Positions 11,656-20,442 of a stretch of 64,000 nucleotides of DNA are shown here, one piece after another. The DNA is taken from NCBI GenBank assembly GCA_028683385.1, contig JAQUIJ010000005.1, forward strand, positions 62,001 through 126,000, in the 5' to 3' direction. A model generated the notes under the pieces. The model had not been told where the DNA came from and did no database searches. It saw only the letters and a list, made by a program, of their open reading frames with translations. Source of the DNA: Prolixibacteraceae bacterium. Its GTDB lineage: Bacteria > Bacteroidota > Bacteroidia > Bacteroidales > Prolixibacteraceae. The stretch's first letter is position 1; the number at the start of each line of letters is the position of its first letter. A program made the position numbers and the translations under genes.

Positions 11656-12513
11656 TCAGGCAAAACAGCCGAAAATAATCACCATTATTCCTTGCAACAA
11701 AAGGGTTCCGTCAAGAATACCATAGTGGTAAAACGGCATCCTTTTGAAATAATCCATTTTCAGGAAGAAGTATGTTGTTATTCCTGAAAGACACATGGCC
11801 CAAAGGATCATCCATTCTTTTTCAGGAGCATAGTGAAATGCTGAGCTAAGAAGAAAAACAGAGAGCAAGAAATAAGAAAGTTTTAGCGAATTTTTTTCAC
11901 CCAAAAGCATGGGAATGGTTTTCAGTTCCTGCTGCCCGTCGGCTTCCAGGTCGCGAATGTCGAAAGGAATGGTGATGGCCAAAATGAAAAAAAACCGCTC
12001 GGACAGCATTGCGAAAATGTGCGTTTGGCTGAACGTTTCAGAAGATTGTACAATCGGCAAAAGAATCGTTGAGGCCGACCATATAGCAGCAATCATGAAT
12101 ATTTTTAAATAGGGTATTTCCCGTAGTCTCAATAGATGCTTCGGATTTGCAGAAACGGGGATGGAATAGAGAACTGTAATTAATGCGATGGGGGTAAAAG
12201 TAACCAAAACCTCTTTTTTTGCCAACAAAGCCACCACCCCAAAACCTACGATCGAAATAAAAACCATCAGGTAAAAGGCTTTTATGTTTTCGTTCACCCA
12301 ACGATGCTTTTCAGATTTTAGTGCTTCCTTGTTGGTAAGCACCGTAATCAGCCGATGAAGGTTGTATTCGAACAGGGTTGCGAAGAAAATGATAAAAAGG
12401 TACGGATGCCACTGCGGATGCATTCCAAGCTGTACTTGTGTGGCCACTGTCAGTGCAACTGCGGCCAGAGAAATATAAATGTTCGACTGAATGAAGGCAG
12501 CTATTATTCTCAA
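11656..12513 (-). CDS. UbiA-like integral membrane protein, probable prenyltransferase relative
   Basis: 285 residues with eight or nine membrane segments. The second Asp-rich motif of UbiA prenyltransferases is intact in PFDIRDLEADGQQELKTIP. The first motif (NDxxDxxxD in typical members) is not present; its place holds LFEYNLHRLITVL. The fold is therefore recognisable, but prenyl-diphosphate chemistry is uncertain. Similar degenerate UbiA proteins are common in Bacteroidota and are annotated only by family. It stands alone between convergent and divergent neighbours. Confidence 0.7.
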   Translation of the reverse strand: MRIIAAFIQSNIYISLAAVALTVATQVQLGMHPQWHPYLFIIFFATLFEYNLHRLITVLTNKEALKSEKHRWVNENIKAFYLMVFISIVGFGVVALLAKKEVLVTFTPIALITVLYSIPVSANPKHLLRLREIPYLKIFMIAAIWSASTILLPIVQSSETFSQTHIFAMLSERFFFILAITIPFDIRDLEADGQQELKTIPMLLGEKNSLKLSYFLLSVFLLSSAFHYAPEKEWMILWAMCLSGITTYFFLKMDYFKRMPFYHYGILDGTLLLQGIMVIIFGCFA

Positions 12514-12689
12514 TTCGGATAAGATTTACTCAATCAATTTAAATTTGCGATTGCGCTGGAAGAATGATCATGTTGATAAAGGTAAAGATTTTTTGAAAAT
12601 GACATTGAAGTTACTAATCTGTATGTTGGAAAAGGATAAACTAATATCTTTGGATTTTCATCGATTGTCAAAATTTTGTTTAAGTTACA

Positions 12690-13115
12690 ATGACTACTTT
12701 CAGATCAAAGCTAGGTAGAGAAATAATAATTCCGATTGCTATCATTTTGGCAGGACTTGGATCTCTAATGGTTTATCAAAAGATTTGGGAAGGACTGACG
12801 GTGATCGCGTGTGTTGTAATATTTATCATTTTTATTTTCTTGACAACTTATTACCAGATCGATGGACGGATATTGAAAATTCGGTGTGGAGTATTTTCTA
12901 ATCTAAAAATTGACATTGATACAATTCGCAGGATGTCGGAAACAAATAATCCAATCAGTTCCCCTGCCTTTTCGTTGGATCGGCTAGAGATCAAATACCA
13001 GAAAGAGCGGAAAATTGATACCGTAATGATTTCACCAAAAGATAAAGATGGTTTTATTAAAATGATAACACAGCTAAATCCAACGATTGAGTTACGATTA
13101 AAGCCTTTAAATTAA
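12690..13115 (+). CDS. Small membrane protein with PH-like domain
   Basis: 141 residues. Two hydrophobic helices (IIIPIAIILAGLGSLMVY and LTVIACVVIFIIFIFLTTYY) are followed by a short soluble domain (QIDGRILKIRCGVFSNLKIDIDTIRRM... DTVMISPKDKDGFI) that reads like the bacterial PH/YdbS-type (DUF304-like) domain. The topology would place the domain on the cytoplasmic side of the inner membrane. No enzymatic role is visible. The GNAT gene starts 7 nt after its stop, so the two are probably cotranscribed. Confidence 0.7.
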   Translation: MTTFRSKLGREIIIPIAIILAGLGSLMVYQKIWEGLTVIACVVIFIIFIFLTTYYQIDGRILKIRCGVFSNLKIDIDTIRRMSETNNPISSPAFSLDRLEIKYQKERKIDTVMISPKDKDGFIKMITQLNPTIELRLKPLN

Positions 13116-13122
13116 ATACAAA

Positions 13123-13632
13123 ATGACCAATTCAGTAAATCTTCAGCTTGCAAATATTCATATTCGTCCGATTCAACCCAGTGATAATCCAGCTCTGGCC
13201 CTGATTGTCAGGAATACCCTGGCCGAGTTTGGTGCCGCTAATCCGGGAACCGTATTTTTTGATCCGACAACTGACGCTTTGTTCGAACTGTTTCAAACGC
13301 CAAAGTCTGCGTATTTTGTTGCTGAAGCAGATGGTCAGATTTTGGGCGGTGGCGGAATATTTCCAACGGAAGGATTACCCGTAGGAACTTGCGAATTGGT
13401 GAAAATGTATTTATTGCCTGAAGCTCGGGGAATTGGCTTGGGGCGTACATTGATTGAAAAATGCCTTGCAACGGCAAAGGAAATTGGATTTCAACAGGTT
13501 TACCTCGAAACCCTGGACGAATTGCATTTAGCCCTGAAAATCTATGCCAAATTCGGATTCGAATACCTAAAAGCTCCACTTGGAAATACCAAGCACTTTG
13601 GCTGTGGCTTGTGGATGTTGAAAGGGTTGTAA
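13123..13632 (+). CDS. GNAT-family N-acetyltransferase
   Basis: 169 residues. The acetyl-CoA pyrophosphate-binding motif A is visible as LPEARGIGLGRTLIEKCL (about 100-117). It is preceded by the VKMYL strand and followed by the C-terminal ALKIYAKFGFEYL segment typical of GNAT folds. The acceptor substrate cannot be inferred. It lies 7 nt downstream of the PH-like gene and converges on cysH. Confidence 0.85.
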   Translation: MTNSVNLQLANIHIRPIQPSDNPALALIVRNTLAEFGAANPGTVFFDPTTDALFELFQTPKSAYFVAEADGQILGGGGIFPTEGLPVGTCELVKMYLLPEARGIGLGRTLIEKCLATAKEIGFQQVYLETLDELHLALKIYAKFGFEYLKAPLGNTKHFGCGLWMLKGL

Positions 13633-13713
13633 ATTATGAATTTGCCAGTCAAAAAGCTATTTAGATTTCTTGAAACCCTGACCCCCGGAGAACAATGCGA
13701 ACTAATTGCATTT

Positions 13714-14427
13714 CTACTCCTGATGCGTATGCAACCCACATTCTTTTTTTGAGTTGCTTTCCCACCACCAGCGGCCAGCACGGAAATCTTCACCAGGTTG
13801 AATGGCACGTGTACAAGGGGCGCAACCAATGCTCACAAATCCTCGGTCGTGGAGTACGTTATAAGGAACATTGTTTCCCTTTACATATTTCTGGCAATCC
13901 TCGAGCGACCAGTGCAAAAGCGGATTAAATTTAATCAGTTGAAATCCAGCATCCCAAACAAAAAAGTCGAGATCATGGCGATTTTCCGATTGCGAAGCAC
14001 GCAAACCTGTAATCCAGCATTCATTACCAGCCAAAGCCCTTTTTAATGGTTCAACTTTCCGGATATTGCAACATTCTTTGCGGTTTTCGAGCGACAGGTA
14101 AAAACTCAACGGGCCTTTTTCGGTGAGCATTTTTTCAACGGATTCGTGTTTTGGATAGAATACCTGAATGGTCTTTCCGTACTTATCGAGTGTGCGGTTC
14201 AATACTTTATAGGTTTCTTCAAACAGGCGGCCTGTGTCCAGTGTCACGACTTTAATATCCAGATTATTACTGAAAATCATATCCGTAATTACCTGATCTT
14301 CGATCCCAAAACTGGTGGTAAAAACAGCTTTCCCCTGAAATTGTTGAGCAATTCTCTCCAACATTCCGACCAAATTGGCTGCATCTGCCTGTTTGTTCAA
14401 GTCCGAAACGATATTCTGATCAACCAT
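13714..14427 (-). CDS. cysH: Assimilatory adenylyl-sulfate (APS) reductase, CysH family
   Basis: 237 residues. It has the PP-loop-like TTSFGIEDQVI segment (38-48) and the DTGRLFEET region. The paired cysteines of the iron-sulfur type are present: Cys119-Cys120 in KECCNIRK and Cys202-x2-Cys205 in GCAPCTRA. The catalytic C-terminal Cys230 lies in ECGLHTH. The CC...CxxC set places it with [4Fe-4S] APS reductases rather than cluster-free PAPS reductases. It would reduce APS to sulfite with thioredoxin in the cytosol. No cysDN or sulfite reductase gene adjoins it, so the pathway is dispersed. Confidence 0.9.
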   Translation of the reverse strand: MVDQNIVSDLNKQADAANLVGMLERIAQQFQGKAVFTTSFGIEDQVITDMIFSNNLDIKVVTLDTGRLFEETYKVLNRTLDKYGKTIQVFYPKHESVEKMLTEKGPLSFYLSLENRKECCNIRKVEPLKRALAGNECWITGLRASQSENRHDLDFFVWDAGFQLIKFNPLLHWSLEDCQKYVKGNNVPYNVLHDRGFVSIGCAPCTRAIQPGEDFRAGRWWWESNSKKECGLHTHQE

Positions 14428-14610
14428 AGCTTATTTGTTTTTTAATCTCAATCCGTTTATCTTGCCGGCAAATATCACAAGAAAACTTAAAAAATCATCA
14501 AAAAGACATCCGAAATATTACCAGTCGCATTTCTTGATCGCATCCAGACTCAGTTTCCTGCTGATTTTGATCGCTTTATTCAATCCATCGATCAGGCTCC
14601 GGCCATTAGT

Positions 14611-15888
14611 TTGCGAACCAATCCGCGAAAATTCAATGTCCCAATTGCTTCGGAACGAATTCCTTGGAGCGAAACAGGTATTTTCCTGAATGAACGACCT
14701 TCGTTTACACTGGATCCCATATTTCATTCGGGCGCTTATTACGTTCAGGAAGCGAGTTCAATGTTTGTGGAGCAGGCTTTCAGGCAAATTGAACACGGTA
14801 AAGACCGAATTGTTTTGGATTTGTGCGCTGCACCTGGCGGAAAATCGACGCATTTGCTCAGTTTGCTGGATAGTAGCGATTTGCTTGTTGCCAACGAAGT
14901 CATTCGTTCGCGCGTGTCGGTTTTGGATGAAAATATCCGGAAATGGGGACATCAAAATGTGGTAGTTTGCAGCAATGATCCGGCTGATTTTAGCAATTTG
15001 GATGGAATGTTTGATGTCATTTTGGTTGATGCGCCCTGCTCGGGTGAAGGACTTTTCCGTCGCGATGCTTCGGCCATTCAGCAATGGTCGGTGGATAATA
15101 CTAACCTTTGTTCAACCCGTCAGCGCCGCATTCTGGCCGATGTTTGGCCAGCATTAAAAAACGGTGGCTACCTGATTTACAGTACCTGTACGTTCAATCC
15201 GGCAGAAAACGAGGAAAACCTGAAATGGCTGGCCGAAAACAACGAGGTTGAAAGCATGCGGATTCCTCTTCAGGAAAACTGGGGCGTTGAGGAAATTGAA
15301 ATGGATGGGCTGTTTGGCTACCGCTTCCTCCCGCACAAGGTAAAAGGCGAAGGCTTTTTTCTGACCTTGATCCGCAAAAAAGACGGAAGTGACTCTTATC
15401 CGATTCCGAAGAAAATAAAATCGCGGCTCGAAAAAATGCCAAAGCAATTTGCAGAAATACGAAACTGGCTGAGTACTTCAGATTCGGAATTTTTTGCCAA
15501 AAATGAATTCCTTATTGCCTTTCCTGAAAGTAAAATCCCGGTATTGAATGCACTTTCGGAACAACTGCGAGTGATCAGCTTTGGTCTTCCGGTTGCCCAA
15601 TTCAAAAAAAACGATCTTTTGCCCGAACATACTTTTGCACTTTCAGTCGATCGCAATCCTTCTATTTTTGAATCCGTTGAGCTCGATTTGCATGACGCTT
15701 TACTTTTCCAGAAGAAGGATGAAATAAAAATAATTTCGACAACCAAAGGCTGGCTACTGGTTCAATATCAGGGTGTGCCACTGGGTTTTGTTAAAAACCT
15801 CGGGAACCGCGCCAACAACTACTTTCCGAAGGAATGGCGCATCCGGATGGCGTTGCCTGAATTGCCGGAACCGTGGTATCATTTGTAA
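14611..15888 (+). CDS. RsmF/NOP2-Sun-type rRNA (cytosine-5) methyltransferase
   Basis: 425 residues from the first ordinary start codon (TTG). SAM motif I is DLCAAPGGKSTH. The two catalytic cysteines are in DAPCSGEGLF (motif IV) and STCTFNPAENE (motif VI). A C-terminal PUA-like region (GVPLGFVKNLGNRANNYFPKEW) resembles RsmF, which makes m5C in 16S rRNA. The frame stays open upstream to 14491 and encodes LPVAFLDRIQTQFPADF... just before MRTNPRKF, which is the usual N-terminus of this family. There is no ATG, GTG or TTG in that stretch, so translation probably begins at an AUC, AUA or AUU near 14494-14518, or a start codon has been lost. Confidence 0.85.
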   Translation: MRTNPRKFNVPIASERIPWSETGIFLNERPSFTLDPIFHSGAYYVQEASSMFVEQAFRQIEHGKDRIVLDLCAAPGGKSTHLLSLLDSSDLLVANEVIRSRVSVLDENIRKWGHQNVVVCSNDPADFSNLDGMFDVILVDAPCSGEGLFRRDASAIQQWSVDNTNLCSTRQRRILADVWPALKNGGYLIYSTCTFNPAENEENLKWLAENNEVESMRIPLQENWGVEEIEMDGLFGYRFLPHKVKGEGFFLTLIRKKDGSDSYPIPKKIKSRLEKMPKQFAEIRNWLSTSDSEFFAKNEFLIAFPESKIPVLNALSEQLRVISFGLPVAQFKKNDLLPEHTFALSVDRNPSIFESVELDLHDALLFQKKDEIKIISTTKGWLLVQYQGVPLGFVKNLGNRANNYFPKEWRIRMALPELPEPWYHL

Positions 15889-15914
15889 GGTCACGAGATC
15901 TCGTGACCCTACTT
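15887..15914. repeat. Near-perfect 28-nt palindrome between convergent genes
   Basis: The central 20 nt (15889-15908, GGTCACGAGATCTCGTGACC) are a perfect palindrome. It extends to 28 nt with one mismatch that can pair as G-U. It overlaps the stop of the methyltransferase gene and ends 11 nt before the convergent gene's stop. With no spare loop it may form a cruciform or act as a bidirectional terminator. It also looks like a dispersed extragenic palindrome. Confidence 0.65.
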
Positions 15915-15924
15915 TAAACAGCGA

Positions 15925-17202
15925 CTATTTTCCAATCCGGTACAAAAACTTATCCGTCCGGAAAATAATGTTGTCGCGAACAATGGCCGGAGTTGCCTTA
16001 ACTTGTCCTTCCAACTGATTTTCGGCAACCAATTGAAAAGTCAGGCCCGGTTTAATCACGTATGTTTTCCCTTTTACTGTGAACAAATAAACATTTCCGG
16101 AGGCATACAAAACAGAAGCATTGAATTGATCTTTTAGCTTTTCCTTCCAGACAACCGCACCAGTTCTGGCATTCAGGCAAGTCAGCATTCCACGCTCGTG
16201 AACCATATATATGAGGCTATCCACAATCACTGGCGTTGAAATCTGCGGAACATCTACATCCACTTCCCAGGGAACGCGTGTTTTAGTTACATCGCCGGTT
16301 CCTGTCGGATCAACGGCCAGTAAACGGGCATAAAACGGACTGCCATCTTTCGGAAGCATCCAACCTGAATTGACATAAACCATTCCGTTATAACTTAAAG
16401 GCATGGCGACTGTTGAGTCTTCGCCATAAAATACTTGCCAAATTTGTTTGCCGGTTTCAGGTTCATAGGCAATAGCCAACTGCGAACCGTTGCTGATCAA
16501 CTGATCTTTTCCCTTGACATTAACCACAATTGGAGTGCAATAAGCTTTTCGGGATACCGGTTCAATGTTGTCGTAAAATTCGCGCGGACGATCAGTCTTC
16601 CAAACGGTTTTTCCGGTTCGCTTATCCAAAGCTATCAGGTACTGAACATCGGTTCCTTCGATATGCAAAATCAGTAAATTTTTGTAAATGAAAGGTGACG
16701 AAGCCGCGCCTTGCATGTGCTCGCAATTTAAATCGGTGCGTGTCCAGACAATTTCGAATGTCCGGGTATTCACACAAGCCGTTCCGTAAGTTCCATAATG
16801 CACATAAACAAAACCATTCTCGATGCAAGGCGTTGAAGTGGCATAGCTGTTGGTTGGATGAATATGCTGAACCGAATCGGGTCTAAAAAGCATCAATTCT
16901 TTCAGGATCTTTCCGGAGTTAAAATCGGTACAAACGGCAAACAACTCCTTCCCGTCTTCGGTAGCTGAACTGGTCCAGATTTGGTCGCCAAAAACAACCG
17001 GCGATGACCATGCAACCCCACGTATGGCGGTTTTCCATGCAATATTACTAGTTTCGCTCCAGCTTACCGGAGCATTTTGACTCACTGAATGTCCATCGAG
17101 GTTACTCCCGCGAAGGTGTGTCCAGTTTTCCTGAGCCTGAATAGATAATACTGAAGAAATTAAAATTACTAGGGAAAGAAGAGCGGATAATTTTCGGTTC
17201 AT
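15925..17202 (-). CDS. Exported PQQ-binding-like beta-propeller protein
   Basis: 425 residues from the chosen ATG, which gives a clean Sec signal peptide (MNRKLSALLSLVILISSVLSIQAQ). An upstream in-frame start at 17274 lies in the repeat element and is rejected. Repeated blades with the PQQ-like signature are visible: TGKTVWKTDR, TGKQIWQVFYGED, TGAVVWKEKL, and similar W-containing strands at about 25-residue spacing. There is no Cys pair or methanol-dehydrogenase active-site signature, so it is more likely a non-enzymatic scaffold or sugar-dehydrogenase-like relative than a true quinoprotein. It would be periplasmic or on the cell surface. It stands alone between two repeat elements. Confidence 0.85.
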   Translation of the reverse strand: MNRKLSALLSLVILISSVLSIQAQENWTHLRGSNLDGHSVSQNAPVSWSETSNIAWKTAIRGVAWSSPVVFGDQIWTSSATEDGKELFAVCTDFNSGKILKELMLFRPDSVQHIHPTNSYATSTPCIENGFVYVHYGTYGTACVNTRTFEIVWTRTDLNCEHMQGAASSPFIYKNLLILHIEGTDVQYLIALDKRTGKTVWKTDRPREFYDNIEPVSRKAYCTPIVVNVKGKDQLISNGSQLAIAYEPETGKQIWQVFYGEDSTVAMPLSYNGMVYVNSGWMLPKDGSPFYARLLAVDPTGTGDVTKTRVPWEVDVDVPQISTPVIVDSLIYMVHERGMLTCLNARTGAVVWKEKLKDQFNASVLYASGNVYLFTVKGKTYVIKPGLTFQLVAENQLEGQVKATPAIVRDNIIFRTDKFLYRIGK

Positions 17203-17270
17203 GGTTTTGGTTTTTGGTGTTGTGAAGATGCAAATTTTTACCAAAATACCGAAACGAAAAAGAGGAGGTA

Positions 17271-17382
17271 GCAAAAGTCATTGATCCCGTCATCCTGAAC
17301 TTGTTTCAGGATCTCAGCTTAATTTATATTAGACCCCGAAATAAATTCGGGGTGATTGGGTTCGTGGATCAATGACTTATGC
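17271..17382. repeat. MITE-like 112-bp element with terminal inverted repeats
   Basis: The ends, 17271-17287 and 17366-17382, are inverted repeats of 17 bp with one mismatch (core AAGTCATTGATCC with GGATCAATGACTT). Between them are two further hairpins: ATCCTGAA with TTCAGGAT (17292-17312) and ACCCCGAA with TTCGGGGT (17333-17353). No reading frame is inside. It fills the gap between the PQQ-propeller and pepD genes. It resembles extragenic repeat elements seen in many genomes, but copies elsewhere cannot be checked here. Confidence 0.6.
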
Positions 17383-17390
17383 TACAACTA

Positions 17391-18845
17391 CTATCTTATA
17401 TTTTCAAGCACTTCAACCAGCAACTTCCAGAATTTATCGACTGTTTCAATGCTGATGCGTTCATCCGGAGAATGGGCTCCGCGAATGGTTGGACCGAACG
17501 AAACCATATCAAGTTCAGGGTATTTTTCGAGGAATAATCCACATTCCAGTCCGGCATGAATTGATTTAACAACTGGATCATTCCCAAACAGTTTTTTGTA
17601 CGAGTCGGCAGCGATTTTGGCAACCACAGAATCAGGATTCGGTGTCCATCCTGGATAACCTTCAGAGTGTTCAATCGTAGCTCTACCCAAAAACATAACT
17701 GATGCCACCATTTCAGCAGCCATTAATTTTCGGCTGTCTATTTCGCTGCGCTGACTGGTAACCAGAACAATCTCATCATTTTCTGAAAATTTCACCGAAG
17801 CCAGGTTGGTCGATGTTTCCACCATGCCAATCATCCGGCTACTCATTTCCAAAACACCGTGCGGACAGGCTGCTATCAAGTGCAACAATCTGGTTTTCGC
17901 ATCCGAATCAATCACAAATTGAGGTAATTCGACTGATTGATGATGCATCAAGAGTTTTGGTTCTGATCGCTCAAATTCAAATTCCATTTCTGAAGTGAAA
18001 ACATTCCACTCCACAACTAAACTTTCTTTTTGAGACTGTGGCACCACAACAACAGCAAAAGCCTCACGGGCAATGGCATTACGAAGGTTTCCACCTTTCA
18101 TTTCGGCCAGATGTATATCAAATTTACGATCAGCATCCATCAAGAAACGGTTCAGGATTTTGATTGCATTTCCACGATTTTTGTTGATGTCGTCGCCAGA
18201 ATGCCCACCCAAAAGACCTTTAATTTCCAGCTTCATTGCATATGACCCAACCGGCAAATCTTCAGGACTATATTTCAAAGTGCCAACGGTGTCAATTCCA
18301 CCGGCACAGCCAATAAATAATTCGCCCTCATCTTCCGAATCGAGATTGAGTAAAACAGTGCCGCTTAAAAATCCGGGTTGAAGGGCAAATGCTCCTGAAA
18401 GCCCTGTTTCTTCGTCAACCGTAAACAAACATTCGATTGGGCCGTGCGACAGGTTCGTTGAAGTTAAAACAGCCATTTGTGCCGCAATACCAATTCCGTC
18501 GTCAGAGCCCAAAGTTGTTCCTTGCGCTCTAACCCAATCCTCATCGATGTAAGCTTTAATTGAATCAACCTCGAAATCATGTATTGTTTCGCTGTTTTTC
18601 TCACAAACCATATCCAAATGCGACTGCAAAATAACTACCTGATCGTTCTCACGCCCTGCCGTTCCTTGTTTGCTAATCAGGACATTACCAACCTCATCCA
18701 GTTGGGCTTTTAAATTATTTTTAGCAGCAAAATCGAGCAAAAATCCGATGATTTTCTCTTCTTTTTTTGAAGGTCTCGGAATCTGGCATATTTCCTCAAA
18801 ATAGTTCCACAAAGGTTGTGGAGATAAATTTTTTAAACATTTCAT
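17391..18845 (-). CDS. pepD: Aminoacyl-histidine dipeptidase PepD (M20C)
   Basis: 484 residues, the standard length of PepD. The metal-site motifs are readable: SHLDMV (His and the catalytic Asp), GSDDGIG (bridging Asp), DEETGLSGA (catalytic and ligand Glu) and the late AGLECGLF. It should hydrolyse Xaa-His and other dipeptides in the cytosol with two Zn ions. The N-terminus MKCLKNLSPQPLWNYFEEICQIPRPS is the canonical PepD start and there is no signal peptide. It has no operon partner; the MITE-like element lies immediately downstream. Confidence 0.93.
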   Translation of the reverse strand: MKCLKNLSPQPLWNYFEEICQIPRPSKKEEKIIGFLLDFAAKNNLKAQLDEVGNVLISKQGTAGRENDQVVILQSHLDMVCEKNSETIHDFEVDSIKAYIDEDWVRAQGTTLGSDDGIGIAAQMAVLTSTNLSHGPIECLFTVDEETGLSGAFALQPGFLSGTVLLNLDSEDEGELFIGCAGGIDTVGTLKYSPEDLPVGSYAMKLEIKGLLGGHSGDDINKNRGNAIKILNRFLMDADRKFDIHLAEMKGGNLRNAIAREAFAVVVVPQSQKESLVVEWNVFTSEMEFEFERSEPKLLMHHQSVELPQFVIDSDAKTRLLHLIAACPHGVLEMSSRMIGMVETSTNLASVKFSENDEIVLVTSQRSEIDSRKLMAAEMVASVMFLGRATIEHSEGYPGWTPNPDSVVAKIAADSYKKLFGNDPVVKSIHAGLECGLFLEKYPELDMVSFGPTIRGAHSPDERISIETVDKFWKLLVEVLENIR

Positions 18846-19139
18846 TTGTATAATTTTAATTGTTTAACGTTTACATGGAAGCTGCATGATCAAGAAAAAT
18901 CATTTCGATTATTCATTCCATGAACCACACTCGCTGCATTAGTTTCTGTTTTATTTATTTTTAGTTCTCTAATCTTTCCTGAATAAAGCTAAATATACCG
19001 GTATTGTTCATCAATCCGACCGATTTTATCCTTATTTTTTGAGGATTGCGAATTTGCTGAATATGAAACGTTCAAATCCTGACAAATGTTACCTTTATCC
19101 AGAAGTGACTGAAGTTAATTTGCAGCAAAATTATCAAAC

Positions 19140-20345
19140 ATGGAATCGATCAGGGAAATATATAAAATAGGTCAGGGACCATCGAGCAGTCATACTATGG
19201 GACCGGCCAAAGCAGCGAGACGTTTTTTAGATTCTACACCAGAAGCCATGAATTTCCGGGTTTTTCTTTACGGAAGTTTGGCTGCAACAGGTAAAGGTCA
19301 CTTAACCGATGTCGCCATTCAGGAAATTTTCAGTAATAAATCCATAGAAATTTGTTGGGAGCCAGAAACTTTTTTGCCCAAACATCCGAATGCTCTTAAG
19401 TTTGAAGCCTTTGATGAAAAGATGGAGCTTATCAAAAGCTGGACAGTTTACAGTGTAGGTGGTGGTGCTATTATCGATGATTTCACTGAACTCGAAACCC
19501 GAGACGTTTATGAGCTTAACAAGCTGGACGATATTTTAGACTGGTGCCACGAAAATGGCAAACAACTTTGGGAATTTGTGGAAGATCATGAAGGGCCGGA
19601 AATTTGGGATTTTCTCGCTGAAGTCTGGAAGGTAATGGATAACGCGATTGCCCGTGGACTGAAGAAAGAAGGTACTTTGCCGGGTGGATTGATGCTTCCG
19701 AGGAAATCAAGTTCGTTTAACATGAAAGCCCAGAATTTTAGTGGACCATTCAAAAAGCGATCGAAGCTGTTTGCTTATGCGCTGGCTGTTTCCGAAGAAA
19801 ATGCTTCGGGAGGGTTGATTGTAGCTGCACCAACCTGCGGTGCGTGCGGGGTTATGCCTGCCGTTTTAAAGCATTTCAAAAAAACATACGAGGTTGATCT
19901 GCAACAAATTTACAAAGCGTTGGCAACCGCCGGGCTGATTGGAAACCTGGTAAAACACAACGCTTCTATATCGGGTGCCGATGTAGGTTGTCAGGGTGAA
20001 GTTGGAACGGCCTGCGCCATGGCTTCGGCAGCGGCCAACCAATTAATGGGTGGTACCATTAACCAGATTGAATATGCCGCCGAAATGGGTATTGAACACC
20101 ACCTTGGTCTCACTTGCGATCCGGTTGCCGGATTAGTACAAATACCGTGTATCGAGCGAAATGCCTTTGCCGCTGAACGCGCATTAGCCCACAATACTTA
20201 TGCGCTGATGTCGGATGGCCGACACCGGATTAGTTTCGATCAGGTGGTTGAAACGATGTATAAAACAGGGAAAAATCTTTCGAACGACTACAAAGAGACC
20301 AGCAAAGCAGGATTGGCGCTGTTTACAGCATTGCCAAAATGTTGA
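19140..20345 (+). CDS. sdaA: L-serine ammonia-lyase, iron-sulfur dependent, single chain
   Basis: 401 residues. The N-terminal domain starts with IYKIGQGPSSSHTMGPAKAA, the serine-binding SSSHT motif. The C-terminal catalytic domain carries the [4Fe-4S] cysteines in PTCGACGVMP and GCQGEVGTACAM, and the LTCDPVAGLVQIPCIERN signature. Alpha and beta parts are fused, as in type II enzymes. It deaminates L-serine to pyruvate in the cytosol. The length is shorter than the E. coli enzyme because the inter-domain region is compact. It is a single gene with a 294-nt upstream region in which I see no clear operator. Confidence 0.93.
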   Translation: MESIREIYKIGQGPSSSHTMGPAKAARRFLDSTPEAMNFRVFLYGSLAATGKGHLTDVAIQEIFSNKSIEICWEPETFLPKHPNALKFEAFDEKMELIKSWTVYSVGGGAIIDDFTELETRDVYELNKLDDILDWCHENGKQLWEFVEDHEGPEIWDFLAEVWKVMDNAIARGLKKEGTLPGGLMLPRKSSSFNMKAQNFSGPFKKRSKLFAYALAVSEENASGGLIVAAPTCGACGVMPAVLKHFKKTYEVDLQQIYKALATAGLIGNLVKHNASISGADVGCQGEVGTACAMASAAANQLMGGTINQIEYAAEMGIEHHLGLTCDPVAGLVQIPCIERNAFAAERALAHNTYALMSDGRHRISFDQVVETMYKTGKNLSNDYKETSKAGLALFTALPKC

Positions 20346-20370
20346 TCATTATCTCAGAGATAGGGCAGTC

Positions 20371-20438
20371 GAATTATTCAGGTGTGCTATAGCGACGAGA
20401 TGTGTAGCGCCGCTATAAAACACATGAATATATAATTC
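20371..20438. repeat. Imperfect long inverted repeat between convergent genes
   Basis: The left arm 20371-20394 (GAATTATTCA...GTGTGCTATAGCG) pairs imperfectly with the right arm 20411-20438 (CGCTATA...CACATGAATATATAATTC). The loop holds a nested ACGAGATGTGTAGCGC. It lies between the stops of sdaA and the minus-strand lipoprotein gene. It could terminate both or be an extragenic repeat. Confidence 0.45.
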
Positions 20439-20442
20439 AGAA

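Noticed and set aside
12491-12718. 75-residue ORF between the UbiA-like and PH-like genes
   Set aside because: It overlaps both neighbouring starts and has no family features; its frame does not continue into a known protein.
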